Positions 17,842-26,084 of a stretch of DNA of 64,000 nt are shown piece by piece. Made by a program: the position numbers and the translations under genes. Origin of the DNA: Candidatus Rhodoferax mariagerensis (GTDB taxonomy: Bacteria > Pseudomonadota > Gammaproteobacteria > Burkholderiales > Burkholderiaceae_C); the NCBI GenBank assembly GCA_016719055.1, contig JADKAW010000025.1, positions 1 through 64,000 on the forward strand. Reading direction: 5' to 3'. Every line of letters begins with the position of its first letter. Within the stretch, counting starts at the first letter, position 1. A model generated the notes under the pieces. It was given only the letters and a program-made list of their open reading frames with translations, did no database searches and was not told the DNA's origin.

Positions 17842-18132
17842 TTAATCCAGCGGCTTGCCATCACCCTTGATCGGGAAGATGGCTTCAAGGTCACCATGCG
17901 GACGTGGAATGACGTGAACCGACACCAGCTCACCAATACGTTGCGCTGCGGCAGCACCGGCATCGGTAGCGGCCTTGCAGGCAGCCACATCACCGCGCAC
18001 CATGGCGGTGACCAGACCGCCGCCAATTTGCTGGAAACCCACCAGCTTGACGCGCGCTGCCTTGACCATGGCGTCGCTCGCCTCGATCAGTGCAACCAGT
18101 CCCTTTGTTTCAATCATGCCAAGTGCTTCCAT
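17842..18132 (-). CDS. eutM: EutM BMC-H shell protein
   Basis: 96 residues from ATG 18132, which has an AGGAG site nine bases upstream. It is a single BMC domain nearly canonical for EutM/PduA: MEALGMIETKGLVALIEASD, GFQQIGGGLVTAMVRGDVAA, AAAAQRIGELVSVHVIPRPH. It forms hexamers that tile the shell and let small polar substrates through. Ten further upstream codons are open but the internal ATG is preferred for its Shine-Dalgarno site. Confidence 0.95.
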   Translation of the reverse strand: MEALGMIETKGLVALIEASDAMVKAARVKLVGFQQIGGGLVTAMVRGDVAACKAATDAGAAAAQRIGELVSVHVIPRPHGDLEAIFPIKGDGKPLD

Positions 18133-18174
18133 TTGTTTTCTCCTAAAGTGAGGTGGGTACAACGAACAACAAAA

Positions 18175-19266
18175 TCAGACCAACAGGGGCCGCCGCGGCA
18201 GACCTGTTTCACAGGCCAGTGTGGCCTTTTCGGGATGCGGGTGAGGTTTCTGGCTGGCGTGAAGTGGTGCCATCTTCATGGCCAGCAGCGTCACCTGAAC
18301 AATGTCACTAGCGCTACAACCACGCGACAAATCGTGCATGGGCCGCTGCAGCCCCTGAATCATCGGCCCCAGCGCGGTATAGCCACCCAGTCGCTCGGCA
18401 ATCTTGTAGGCAATATTGCCTTCAGACAGCGACGGAAAGATAAATACATTGGCCTTGCCCGCCACCGGACTGTCGGGCGCCTTGCGCGCTGCCACGGCGG
18501 GCACAAAAGCCGCATCAAACTGCAGTTCGCCATCAATCAGCAGGCCGGGCTGGCGGGATCTGGCCAGGGCCGTGGCCTGCGCCACCAGTTCGGCCGAGGC
18601 ATGCTTGGCACTGCCCAGAGTCGAAAACGACAGCATTGCCACGCGCGGCTGCTCGCCGGTGACATTGGCAAACGTGCCCGCCGTGCTGATGGCAATGTCG
18701 GCCAGTTGATCCACCGTCGGTTTGGGCACCACGCCGCAGTCGGCAAAACCAAACACATGCGAATGGTCCGGCGGCAGCATGAAAAACATCGACGACAGCG
18801 TGTGGTTGCCCTCGCTCAGGCCGATCACCTTGAGCGCGGCGCGCAGCACCAACGCGGTGGACGACAGATTGCCGGCAATGCAGTAGTCGGCATCCCCACA
18901 CACCAGCATCATGGCGGCAAACCACAAGGGGTCGATCAGCTTGATGCGGGCGCTCTGGTCATCCAATTCGGGGCGGCGATCCCTCAGGCTGGCGGCGTAG
19001 GCATCGATTTTTGGCGAGCTGGCTGGGTCGATGACCCGCAGCGTCGGGTAGCCAGTACGGTGCTTCAAACAATGTTCGCGCAGCGTCATCGGGTTGGCCA
19101 GCAGTGTGGGACGTGCCCAATTGCAGCGGTTCAGAATGCCGCCAGCCTCAACCACACGCTGATCCAGCGCGTCGGGGAACACCACCCGGGCCGGATGGGC
19201 ACGCGCCCAGTCTTCACAGGCTTGGATCAGTTGCATGGGGCTTGAAGACTTGTTCTCAAATGACAT
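18175..19266 (-). CDS. eutD: EutD phosphate acetyltransferase
   Basis: 363 residues of the phosphotransacetylase family, converting acetyl-CoA and phosphate to acetyl phosphate and recycling CoA inside the compartment. Features are ARVVFPDALDQRVVEA, the central GLSEGNHTLSSMFFML, FADCGVVPKPTVDQLA, FIFPSLSEGNIAYKIAERL and the hallmark ending MIQGLQRPMHDLSRGCSASD. It is intact and in line with the eut operon, 19 bases after eutQ and 42 bases before eutM. Confidence 0.93.
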   Translation of the reverse strand: MSFENKSSSPMQLIQACEDWARAHPARVVFPDALDQRVVEAGGILNRCNWARPTLLANPMTLREHCLKHRTGYPTLRVIDPASSPKIDAYAASLRDRRPELDDQSARIKLIDPLWFAAMMLVCGDADYCIAGNLSSTALVLRAALKVIGLSEGNHTLSSMFFMLPPDHSHVFGFADCGVVPKPTVDQLADIAISTAGTFANVTGEQPRVAMLSFSTLGSAKHASAELVAQATALARSRQPGLLIDGELQFDAAFVPAVAARKAPDSPVAGKANVFIFPSLSEGNIAYKIAERLGGYTALGPMIQGLQRPMHDLSRGCSASDIVQVTLLAMKMAPLHASQKPHPHPEKATLACETGLPRRPLLV

Positions 19267-19285
19267 GCTTGATCATGAACATGCC

Positions 19286-19981
19286 CTAAGCTGGAAAGCT
19301 CAGGTAGAAATAACGCACCGAGTTCGGCGTGCCGATCTTGCCCTGCGTGTCCTTGGGCACCCACATCACATCCCCCGCCTGCGCGCTGATGATGCTTTGT
19401 CCCACATGAAACTGCAATTCGCCTTCGAGTACCAGATTGATTTCGTCGCTGGCGCGGGTGAACGGGAACACATTGTTGGACCAGCCCATAAAACCTGAGG
19501 CGCAGGGTGCCGAAGAGGTCAAGCCCAGCGTTGTTAAGTCGAACTGGCTCATGTTGACCGCGTTGGCACTGGTTTTGGGGCTGGGGCACAGCGAGGTAAT
19601 TTTGTGGACCTGGGCCGCTGTAGCGTCAGCCGGGCAAACGGTCACCGCCTCTGGGGAATGGGCTGGCTGTGTGCTCTCAAGCGCAATGCGGCGCAGCACC
19701 TCGGCCATGATTGCCTCGCTGGCTGGACCATGGGTTTGTGCCTCGATGACCCGGCGCACCGCTTCTTGATCCACCTCTGGGTCAGGTGTCGCGACGCACG
19801 CCGGTGCAGCGACCGCCTCGTCCACACCAACCGCTGGCTTCAGCTCTACTCCAAGCTCCTTGGCCAGACTGCGAGCCTCTGCGGTCACGATGGCGTGTGG
19901 ATCCTTCAGGAGAATCAATTTGCCGCCCGCCTTGGCAACGGCGTGCACATTAGCGGCCACGATCAGCTGTTTTTTACTCAT
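19286..19981 (-). CDS. eutQ: EutQ, cupin-type ethanolamine utilisation protein (acetate kinase activity)
   Basis: 231 residues from ATG 19981, overlapping the eutP stop by four bases. The N-terminal half (about 1-120) is low-complexity and variable. The C-terminal cupin holds DLTTLGLTSSAPCASGFMGW, DEINLVLEGELQFHVG and a final AGDVMWVPKDTQGKIGTP. In Salmonella EutQ has acetate kinase activity and helps compartment assembly; that function here is by homology. Length equals E. coli EutQ (233). Confidence 0.9.
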   Translation of the reverse strand: MSKKQLIVAANVHAVAKAGGKLILLKDPHAIVTAEARSLAKELGVELKPAVGVDEAVAAPACVATPDPEVDQEAVRRVIEAQTHGPASEAIMAEVLRRIALESTQPAHSPEAVTVCPADATAAQVHKITSLCPSPKTSANAVNMSQFDLTTLGLTSSAPCASGFMGWSNNVFPFTRASDEINLVLEGELQFHVGQSIISAQAGDVMWVPKDTQGKIGTPNSVRYFYLSFPA

Positions 19982-20457
19982 GCTTGCTCCAAGACACATG
20001 GCTCAGGGTCGAGCAGGTGCCGACGAATGTATTCAATGGCCACCGGGTCGTTACTGGCCACCGGAAAAATCTGCCCCGCAATACCCGCCTGGCGCAACAA
20101 AGCCGTCACGCGCACCAGGTCCGCGCCGGGCAAGTCCATTTTGGTGACGATGGCATCGACGGTTTTACCGGCATACACCTCCAGCAGGCCGAAGGGCAGG
20201 CGGCAGTCAAACTGGTCGGCCGGGTGCACATACACCAGCCGCTCCACGTCGGCGGCCATGGTGATTAGCGCGTGGTACAGGCGCGGGTGGCTGAAATACT
20301 CGCCTGGCGTGTCGATGCCGCTGCTGCCCTCAAACTCCATCACCTGGGTTTTGCGCGCTTCTTCGTCCTTGCCAAACAACAGGTTAAAAAGCGTGGTCTT
20401 GCCCGCGCCAATCTCACCGATTAGCATGAAGCGCTCCACTTTTAGGCTCAAGCTCAT
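19978..20457 (-). CDS. eutP: EutP, small P-loop NTPase
   Basis: 159 residues with a Walker A motif at the very start (MLIGEIGAGKTTLFNLLFG, about 11-30), the DTPGEY switch motif near 59, and VTKMDLPGADL as the NKxD-like motif. It belongs to the EutP/PduV group of Ras-like GTPases found in BMC loci; acetate kinase activity has been reported for some EutP proteins. It overlaps both neighbours by four bases (ATGA), a sign of translational coupling of eutS, eutP and eutQ. Confidence 0.92.
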   Translation of the reverse strand: MSLSLKVERFMLIGEIGAGKTTLFNLLFGKDEEARKTQVMEFEGSSGIDTPGEYFSHPRLYHALITMAADVERLVYVHPADQFDCRLPFGLLEVYAGKTVDAIVTKMDLPGADLVRVTALLRQAGIAGQIFPVASNDPVAIEYIRRHLLDPEPCVLEQA

Positions 20458-20807
20458 GTGCGCGAGATCTCGCAGGTGGAATAGTTCATCTGGCGGCGCA
20501 AAGTGTTGATGACCTGCTGCAGCGCCTCGTCAACGGAAGCCACCGAGCCACAAATCACCAGCGCGCCGCTGAACCGGTCCAGAAAACCAATCTCGACATT
20601 GGCCGCCTTGGTGGCAATGTCACCGGCAATCATCGCCGTCTCGCCCGGGGTCAGCGTCATGATGCCAATGGCCTCTGCGCCAGGAACACCGATTTTTTTG
20701 CACAGCTCGGTGGTCGGGTTGGCGATGCAATGCGCGAGCGTGACCTGTTTGCCAGGCACAAACTCCTGGATGATGCGTTCCTTGGTCACGATTTCTTTGG
20801 CGTCCAT
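20454..20807 (-). CDS. eutS: EutS BMC shell protein
   Basis: 117 residues, a circularly permuted BMC domain like EutS/PduU: RIIQEFVPGKQVTLAHCIAN, CKKIGVPGAEAIGIMTLTPG, AGDIATKAANVEIGFLDRFS and SVDEALQQVINTLRRQMNY. It is the first structural gene of the operon, about 120 bases after eutR, so the operon promoter probably lies just upstream. Confidence 0.93.
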   Translation of the reverse strand: MDAKEIVTKERIIQEFVPGKQVTLAHCIANPTTELCKKIGVPGAEAIGIMTLTPGETAMIAGDIATKAANVEIGFLDRFSGALVICGSVASVDEALQQVINTLRRQMNYSTCEISRT

Positions 20808-20898
20808 CGGGCTCGGTTCGGGTTGATAACAGGCGCGTGCGCAAACTTGGCACTCCTATCTATCTGCATTTTGCAAACAACAGAAAACAGGTGTTAAC
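20808..20898 (-). promoter_or_regulatory. probable eut operon promoter/EutR target region
   Basis: The 91 bases between the eutR terminator and eutS are AT-rich at the eutR side, with a TTTGCAAA palindrome at about 20871-20878 and a GTTAACA motif. A terminator separates this stretch from eutR, so transcription of eutS must start here unless it reads through. No consensus for EutR is known to me for this group. Function is inferred from position. Confidence 0.45.
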
Positions 20899-20920
20899 AA
20901 AAATCGGCGAGATTTGCCGA
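20899..20920 (-). terminator. intrinsic terminator after eutR
   Basis: On the minus strand TCGGC, a 7-base loop, GCCGA and then T5. It lies a few bases past the eutR stop codon. Confidence 0.75.
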
Positions 20921-20928
20921 CCTCAGAC

Positions 20929-21918
20929 TCAAATGCCTCGTTTGCGCAGCGTCTCTGACGGCAACTCGCCAAACAACCAACGGTAGTCAGCTGCAAACTG
21001 GCTCATGTGCCAGAAACCATACCGCACTGCCACGTCACTGACGTTGGACAGGGCCGAGTCATCCCGGCCCAGTTCGCGGCGGGCTTCGTTGAGCTTGAGG
21101 GCTTTCAGGTAGGTCTTGGGCGACAGACCCACATATTTGCGAAAGCAGTCCTGCAGGGCGCGCGGGCTGGCACCGAGTTGTTCACACAGCTCATGCACCG
21201 TCACACAGCGGTCGGTATGCGCGTGTAAATAGTCGCGTGCCCGGCACAGCGTACGTCGGGCATGTTGCGCCGACACGTTTTCGCGCGGGCCGTGCTTGCC
21301 GTGTGTGAGCAGTTGCACCAGCGCACAGAGTGCTTCGTCCAGAAGAAGCTGTTGGCCTTGCGCTGTCAGTGCGTCAAACTGCTGCGACTGGTCCGTCAGC
21401 AATTGGCACATCCAGCGGCGAAAGTCTGCCAAGTGCGCATCGGGAACCCGCAACACACGTTGTGCCAAAAGATCATCGGGCAAATCACTGTGCTCGCGCG
21501 CAGCGTACTGGCGCAAGCACTCGGTTTGGACCACCAGGCCCAAAAACCCAAAATCGTCTGGCGTGGTCAGCTGAAAGTCGCCTTGGCCCGAGTGCAGCGC
21601 CAGCATGTCAGCCGCAACCCCGGCACCATCCACACGCACCCCGTGCCGGTTGTGCACCGGAATACCAAACCAGGTGGCCCCAGCCCAGGTTTTGCAGGTT
21701 TGCACCAGTGCGTGGCTCGACGACTCGATAAACAGTTGAACCTGGCCCAGCATCAGCTCGGTGAGCGCGCCCTGAAACAGCCCCGGCGAGGTCTGATCAT
21801 AGACCTGGTGCCAACCTGAAATGCTTTGTGCCAGCTGGTCCACACCCACCGACTGCGTGGCCCGCCATTGCGGCGAGGGCTGAGTCAACAAAATGGGCGA
21901 GGTGTTCAAAAAAGGCAA
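20929..21918 (-). CDS. eutR: EutR, AraC-family activator of the eut operon
   Basis: 329 residues with the C-terminal double helix-turn-helix of AraC regulators: VTVHELCEQLGASPRALQDC, then FRKYVGLSPKTYLKALKL and YGFWHMSQFAADYRWLFGE. The N-terminal domain would sense ethanolamine plus B12, as in enteric EutR (350 residues). In enteric bacteria eutR ends the operon; here it stands at the head in the same direction. The frame opens at a TTG (21916-21918) right after an in-frame TGA, with no good ribosome site. The true start may therefore be altered by a frameshift or be unusual. Confidence 0.85.
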   Translation of the reverse strand: MPFLNTSPILLTQPSPQWRATQSVGVDQLAQSISGWHQVYDQTSPGLFQGALTELMLGQVQLFIESSSHALVQTCKTWAGATWFGIPVHNRHGVRVDGAGVAADMLALHSGQGDFQLTTPDDFGFLGLVVQTECLRQYAAREHSDLPDDLLAQRVLRVPDAHLADFRRWMCQLLTDQSQQFDALTAQGQQLLLDEALCALVQLLTHGKHGPRENVSAQHARRTLCRARDYLHAHTDRCVTVHELCEQLGASPRALQDCFRKYVGLSPKTYLKALKLNEARRELGRDDSALSNVSDVAVRYGFWHMSQFAADYRWLFGELPSETLRKRGI

Positions 21919-22214
21919 TCCTGCAGGTCAAGAAAATGTGCGTGTCCACGTGTGATGCAGATTGTGTGCCACGGTGGCGCAATGCGGCATTTTGGCAGTC
22001 GGAACCGACCTGTCAATAGCGATCATCCTGAGTGGTCATCCTTAGCCTCCCGGCGACAGGGGGCTTTCGCCTGCGTCGGAGTTAGACTATTTCAGACACC
22101 ACTGCACTAGGAAAGCTTGTTCTTCATATTTTATTTGTGCGATGTTCGTCGCGGTGAATTGCGCCTGGGTAAGCTTCATGTGCTGACGCCTGCACAATGA
22201 TTGGAGAATTGGAA
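21919..22214. other. intergenic region upstream of eutR
   Basis: No convincing gene. It contains the presumed eutR promoter on the minus strand. A minus-strand frame (21797-21982) overlaps the eutR start but resembles nothing. Confidence 0.4.
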
Positions 22215-22340
22215 ATGAGTACTTTAACCATGCTACTGCCCGATGTTACGGCGCATCGTTTGAATTCCATGGCGCAAAGCTGAGGCTTGAGCATGAACAA
22301 GTTGGTGGAACATTTGATTCACAACATCGACATTCAGAAG
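22215..22340 (+). pseudogene. ribbon-helix-helix type antitoxin remnant with in-frame stop
   Basis: The frame from ATG 22215 reads MSTLTMLLPDVTAHRLNSMA and QS, then TGA at 22281-22283, then GLSMNKLVEHLI. This matches the usual MSTLT-RLPDD-RLK-LA-S-G-S-NKLVEHL pattern of short RHH antitoxins. One C-to-T change of a CGA codon would explain the stop. No toxin follows. A GGAG-like site lies before the ATG. Confidence 0.6.
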
Positions 22341-22804
22341 CGCACCCACGCCTCACAAGGCGGTGCACGAGGCGCAGTTGGCAGCCGAAGTGATTGCCGC
22401 TGAACTGCAAGACAAGACTGTGACAGGCCGTTGCAAGCGGGGTCATAAATTGAGCCCGGTTGGGATCTGGCAGCGGGGGCAACACCCGACCGTCCGACCG
22501 ACCAGCGGGACAGCTGATGACTGAGAAAAGCAGCGATTGAGCTGTACTGCGGAGTAGGCTGCCCCCGCGGCATATTCACAGCAGGCTTTTTACCAGAAGT
22601 CCCAAATAAACTGCGGCGACGGCTCAAACTGCACAAGTCAAAGGCTATGAAATCACAAAAATCTTGCTCCATTTTCCTTCAATCGGTTGAATGTCCTTCC
22701 GTTTTCAGTTCGGTAACTGTAGGGTTCAGCCGGCGTGGTCCGGACCCCAGCCAGATGCGAAAAATTCGAACGTATTCAATTTTCACTTTACCAAAACTGA
22801 ACAT
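22341..22804. other. non-coding stretch, nothing recognised
   Basis: No frame longer than a shadow, no repeat copy and no clear hairpin with a T tract was seen between the antitoxin remnant and the end of the oxidoreductase gene. Confidence 0.4.
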
Positions 22805-23953
22805 TCAGAAGCTTGTCCACTTCTCGGTCGATTGCGCCGATGCCACGGTTTGTTCAATGAAACGTACACCAGTCGCACCGTCCAACAGTGTCGGAAAATC
22901 GCCTTCGAGCTCTGTCAGTGCGCGCCTTTCCCTGCGAGCCAAGATCACTTCGGCCACTCCGGTATAGATGTTCGCAAACGCCTCGAAAAAAGCCTCCGGA
23001 TGCCCAGAGGGCAAGCGAGTTGCCTTGTTCGCTGCCGCACATAGCCATGGGCAACTGCGGGTGAAAAGCCGAGGGGGGCCGTCAATTGGCGCATGCAGCA
23101 ATCTGTTTGGCTCCTCTTGATGCCAGGTCAGCGAGCCCTGCGAGCCGTAGATTCGGATGCGCAGGTCGTTTTCGCATCCGATCGAAATTTGCGAAGAAAT
23201 CAGGATGCCGCGTGCGCCGCCGGTGTAGCGCAACAGCAGGTTACCGTCGTCGTCAAGTTTGCGACCTGGGACGAAAGTCGTGAGGTCGGCACATAACGAT
23301 TCAATTTTCAGCCCAGTAATGGTCGCCGCCAGATTCTCAGCATGCGAACCGATGTCACCGATACAACCGGCGATTCCGCTACGGGCTGGGTCAGTTCGCC
23401 AGTCGGCCTGCTTCTGACCCGTTCCCTCCAGCAGGCTTGATAACCATCCCTGGTTGTACTCTACGATCACCTTGCGGATACTGCCCAACTGGCCAGTTCG
23501 TACCATGTGCCGGGCATGCCGAACAAGCGGATACCCAGTGTAGTTGTAGGTAACCGCAAACACGGCGCCGGATTTCTCTTGTGCCGAGATCAGGTCCCGC
23601 GCTTGTTCGGAGGTATGTACCAGCGGTTTGTCGCAGACAACGTTGATTCCCGCTCCGACAAAAGCCTTAGCGACTGGGTAGTGCATGTGATTGGGCGTCA
23701 CAATGCTGACGAAATCAATCCGCTCAGAAGCCGGTCGGCGTAACTCATCTTCGAGCAAATCCTGCCAGCAACCGTGATTGCGATCATCAACAAGCCCAAG
23801 ATCCCTTCCCGAAGCAATGGCCTTTTCCGGGCTGGACGACAACGCACCAGCGACCATTTCCATTTGCCCATCCAGTGCCATGGCTTTTCGGTGTACGCCG
23901 CCGATAAAGGACTCACGTCCACCACCAACCATGGCATAGCGAAGCTTATCCAC
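22805..23953 (-). CDS. Gfo/Idh/MocA family NAD(P)-dependent sugar oxidoreductase
   Basis: 382 residues. A Rossmann start (LRYAMVGGGRESFIGGVHRKA) is followed by FVSIVTPNHMHYPVAKAFV and the family lysine motif VCDKPLVHTSEQA (canonical EKP). The C-terminal domain has GIAGCIGDIGSHAENLAA, with the catalytic-region GDIGSH. I chose the GTG at 23951-23953 because GGAG lies seven bases upstream and the fold begins at once. The longer frame adds 43 non-homologous residues. It is the last gene of a sugar ABC operon and probably oxidises the imported sugar or polyol; the substrate is unknown. Confidence 0.88.
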   Translation of the reverse strand: MDKLRYAMVGGGRESFIGGVHRKAMALDGQMEMVAGALSSSPEKAIASGRDLGLVDDRNHGCWQDLLEDELRRPASERIDFVSIVTPNHMHYPVAKAFVGAGINVVCDKPLVHTSEQARDLISAQEKSGAVFAVTYNYTGYPLVRHARHMVRTGQLGSIRKVIVEYNQGWLSSLLEGTGQKQADWRTDPARSGIAGCIGDIGSHAENLAATITGLKIESLCADLTTFVPGRKLDDDGNLLLRYTGGARGILISSQISIGCENDLRIRIYGSQGSLTWHQEEPNRLLHAPIDGPPRLFTRSCPWLCAAANKATRLPSGHPEAFFEAFANIYTGVAEVILARRERRALTELEGDFPTLLDGATGVRFIEQTVASAQSTEKWTSF

Positions 23954-23967
23954 GATCTTCTCCTTCC

Positions 23968-24966
23968 TTATTTTTCGAATGCTGCGTCGAAGGCCACACC
24001 CGACGGTTTGAAATCCAAACGTTTGCAGAAGGCCGCACTTTCCGTCGCGCCATGTATGCGGTCCATGCGCCCGTCTTCCCATTCGACCGAGAGCGGGCCA
24101 CGATAGCCGATGTCGTTGAGTGCAACGATGATGGATTCGAAGTCAATCATGCCGCGTCCGACACTGCGAAAATCCCAGTAGCGTCGCGCATCACCAAAGC
24201 TGGCATGGCCGCCGAACACCCCAACGGATCCGTCGCCCTTGCCCCACCATGCATCTTTCATGTGCACGTTGAAAATGCGGTTACCAAAGTTGCGCAACAG
24301 CTTGACGTAGTCAACCCCTTGATAACCGAGATGGCTGGGGTCGAAATTGACGCCAAAGCGTTTGTGCTGATTGACAGCCTCTAGCGCACGCTGCATGGAA
24401 ACCATGTCGAAGGCGATTTCGGTCGGATGGATTTCCAGCCCGAAATTAACATCAACCTGCTCAAAGACATCGAGAATCGGCAACCAGCGCGCGGCAAAAT
24501 CGGCATAACCTTTGTCCCAATATGCTTGCGAGGTAGGCGGAAAAGCATAGATCGAATGCCAGATCGACGAACCGGTGAAACCGGTGACGGTTTTGACACC
24601 AAACTTTGCGGCCGCTCTGGCGCAATCGGCCATTTCAACGGCAGCGCGGCGGCGCACGCCCTCGGGTTCGCCATCGCCCCAGACGTGAGATGGCAAGATG
24701 CTCTTGTGCCGTTCATCGATCTGGTCACAGACTGCCTGACCCACAAGGTGACAGCCCAAAGCGAAACATTGCAGCCCGTTCTTTTCAAGCAATGCCCGCT
24801 TGTCTCGAACATAGTCGTCGGATTTCAGCGCTTGCTGAATGTCGAAATGATCGCCCCAGCAGGCGAGTTCAAGCCCATCGTAGCCCATCGACTTGGCGAG
24901 TGGCGCGAGTTCGGTCAGGGTCAGGTCGCCCCATTGGCCGGTAAAGAGAGTGACTGGTCTGGTCAT
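23968..24966 (-). CDS. sugar phosphate isomerase/epimerase (TIM barrel, AP endonuclease 2 superfamily)
   Basis: 332 residues of the xylose-isomerase-like TIM barrel fold. Features are LTLTELAPLAKSMGYDGLEL at the start, FGLEIHPTEIAFD (metal-ligand Glu), VNFDPSHLGYQGVDYVKLL (Asp and His ligands), FNVHMKDAW and SVEWEDGRMD. ATG 24966 is preferred over a TTG five codons upstream. It is paired with a Gfo/Idh oxidoreductase 14 bases downstream, a common partnership in catabolism of inositol-like or rare sugars. Specificity cannot be read from the sequence. Confidence 0.87.
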   Translation of the reverse strand: MTRPVTLFTGQWGDLTLTELAPLAKSMGYDGLELACWGDHFDIQQALKSDDYVRDKRALLEKNGLQCFALGCHLVGQAVCDQIDERHKSILPSHVWGDGEPEGVRRRAAVEMADCARAAAKFGVKTVTGFTGSSIWHSIYAFPPTSQAYWDKGYADFAARWLPILDVFEQVDVNFGLEIHPTEIAFDMVSMQRALEAVNQHKRFGVNFDPSHLGYQGVDYVKLLRNFGNRIFNVHMKDAWWGKGDGSVGVFGGHASFGDARRYWDFRSVGRGMIDFESIIVALNDIGYRGPLSVEWEDGRMDRIHGATESAAFCKRLDFKPSGVAFDAAFEK

Positions 24967-25049
24967 GATGTACTCGATCAAAAATGACTATTGGCGTCAT
25001 TCCGGCTCTCGCCGGAATGACAATGCTCTGTGCGACTCAGCGCCTCCAA

Positions 25050-26003
25050 TTAGTATGGAGAATCCTTGAAATAGAACTTTGCAGCATTTTCTTTAGTGAT
25101 CAGGATCGATGGAATAATCGTCGTCGCAGGCATCTTCGAGCCCTTGACACGCGATTCGGCGGTAAGCTTCATCGCATCAGCGATCATGCTCGGTGCGTAG
25201 GTCACGTTCGCTGTGACGATCGGGTCGCCGTCCATGACTTTCTTCACATAATCCTTGCTGCCTGCGCCGCCAATAACTAGCTTGATATCGGTACGCTTGG
25301 CTTGCTGGATCGCCTTCTGCACGCCTACAGCCATGTCATCGTCGGATGCCCAAACAGCATCAATTTTCTTGAAGCGCGTCAGGTAGTCCTGCATGACCTT
25401 GAATGCATCGTCGCGGTTCCAGTTGCCGAATTTGGCATCCAGCACTTTCATACCCGGATTGGCCTTGATGACGGCATTGAAACTGTCCACGCGCTCGTTG
25501 TCAATCACCGTCGGCATGCCGCGCAGGATCACCAGATCGCCCTTGCCGCCCATCGCCTTGACCATATACTCCGCCGATACTTTGCCGAAACCGGGGTTGT
25601 CTCCCGCAACATAAGCGCTCTGCGCGTTGGTGTCGGTCAGGCCACGATCAACCACGGTGACAAAGACATCCTTGTTCTTGAGTTGCATCACGGGTTGTGT
25701 CAGTGGTGCAGATTCCATTGGCAGAATGACCAATGTATTGATTTTGTTAACCGTGTGCATGTCCTGAATTTGGTTGGCCTGCTCAGCGGTCGACCCGGCC
25801 GTCTTCACCACCACCTTGATACCGGGATACTGTTTTTCGAGTTCGGTCTTGGTGTGGTTGGCCCAATACACCACGCCACCGGTCCAGCCATGTGTGGCTG
25901 CGGGGATGGATACACCCATCACCACCTTGTCGGCCTGGGCAAAGGCGAATGTTGAGGCAGCTAAGGCGCTGGCCAACAATAATTTACGCACGATTGTTTT
26001 CAT
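25050..26003 (-). CDS. periplasmic sugar-binding protein of ABC transporter (RbsB type)
   Basis: 317 residues with a Sec signal peptide (MKTIVRKLLLASALAASTFA, cleavage near AFA-QA). The mature part is a periplasmic binding protein of the ribose/galactose type: VVMGVSIPAATHGWTGGVVY, TLVILPMESAPLTQPVMQL, VDRGLTDTNAQSAYVAGDN and AVWASDDDMAVGVQKAIQQA. It follows the permease after 81 bases, a gap containing a 16-base perfect palindrome. Extra expression of the binding protein from such a gap is common but not shown. Confidence 0.9.
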   Translation of the reverse strand: MKTIVRKLLLASALAASTFAFAQADKVVMGVSIPAATHGWTGGVVYWANHTKTELEKQYPGIKVVVKTAGSTAEQANQIQDMHTVNKINTLVILPMESAPLTQPVMQLKNKDVFVTVVDRGLTDTNAQSAYVAGDNPGFGKVSAEYMVKAMGGKGDLVILRGMPTVIDNERVDSFNAVIKANPGMKVLDAKFGNWNRDDAFKVMQDYLTRFKKIDAVWASDDDMAVGVQKAIQQAKRTDIKLVIGGAGSKDYVKKVMDGDPIVTANVTYAPSMIADAMKLTAESRVKGSKMPATTIIPSILITKENAAKFYFKDSPY

Positions 26004-26035
26004 TTCATTTATCTCCAGTTACTACGGTTGAAAGA

Positions 26036-26051
26036 GATAGCCTAGGCTATC
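26036..26051. promoter_or_regulatory. 16-base perfect palindrome between permease and binding-protein genes
   Basis: GATAGCCTAGGCTATC, self-complementary throughout, lies 34 bases downstream of the permease gene's 3' end in transcription order and 32 bases before the binding-protein start. It may be an operator or an mRNA-stabilising hairpin; no T tract follows. Confidence 0.4.
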
Positions 26052-26084
26052 GGTTGGGAAACACTATTCGAATTCGACATTGCT

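Noticed and set aside
17896..19245. 449-codon plus-strand ORF opposite eutD and eutM
   Set aside because: Antisense shadow; eutD and eutM on the other strand have unmistakable family motifs.
20808..20898. cobalamin riboswitch before the eut operon
   Set aside because: The stretch is too short and lacks a B12-box like sequence; no such element was seen elsewhere near the operon.
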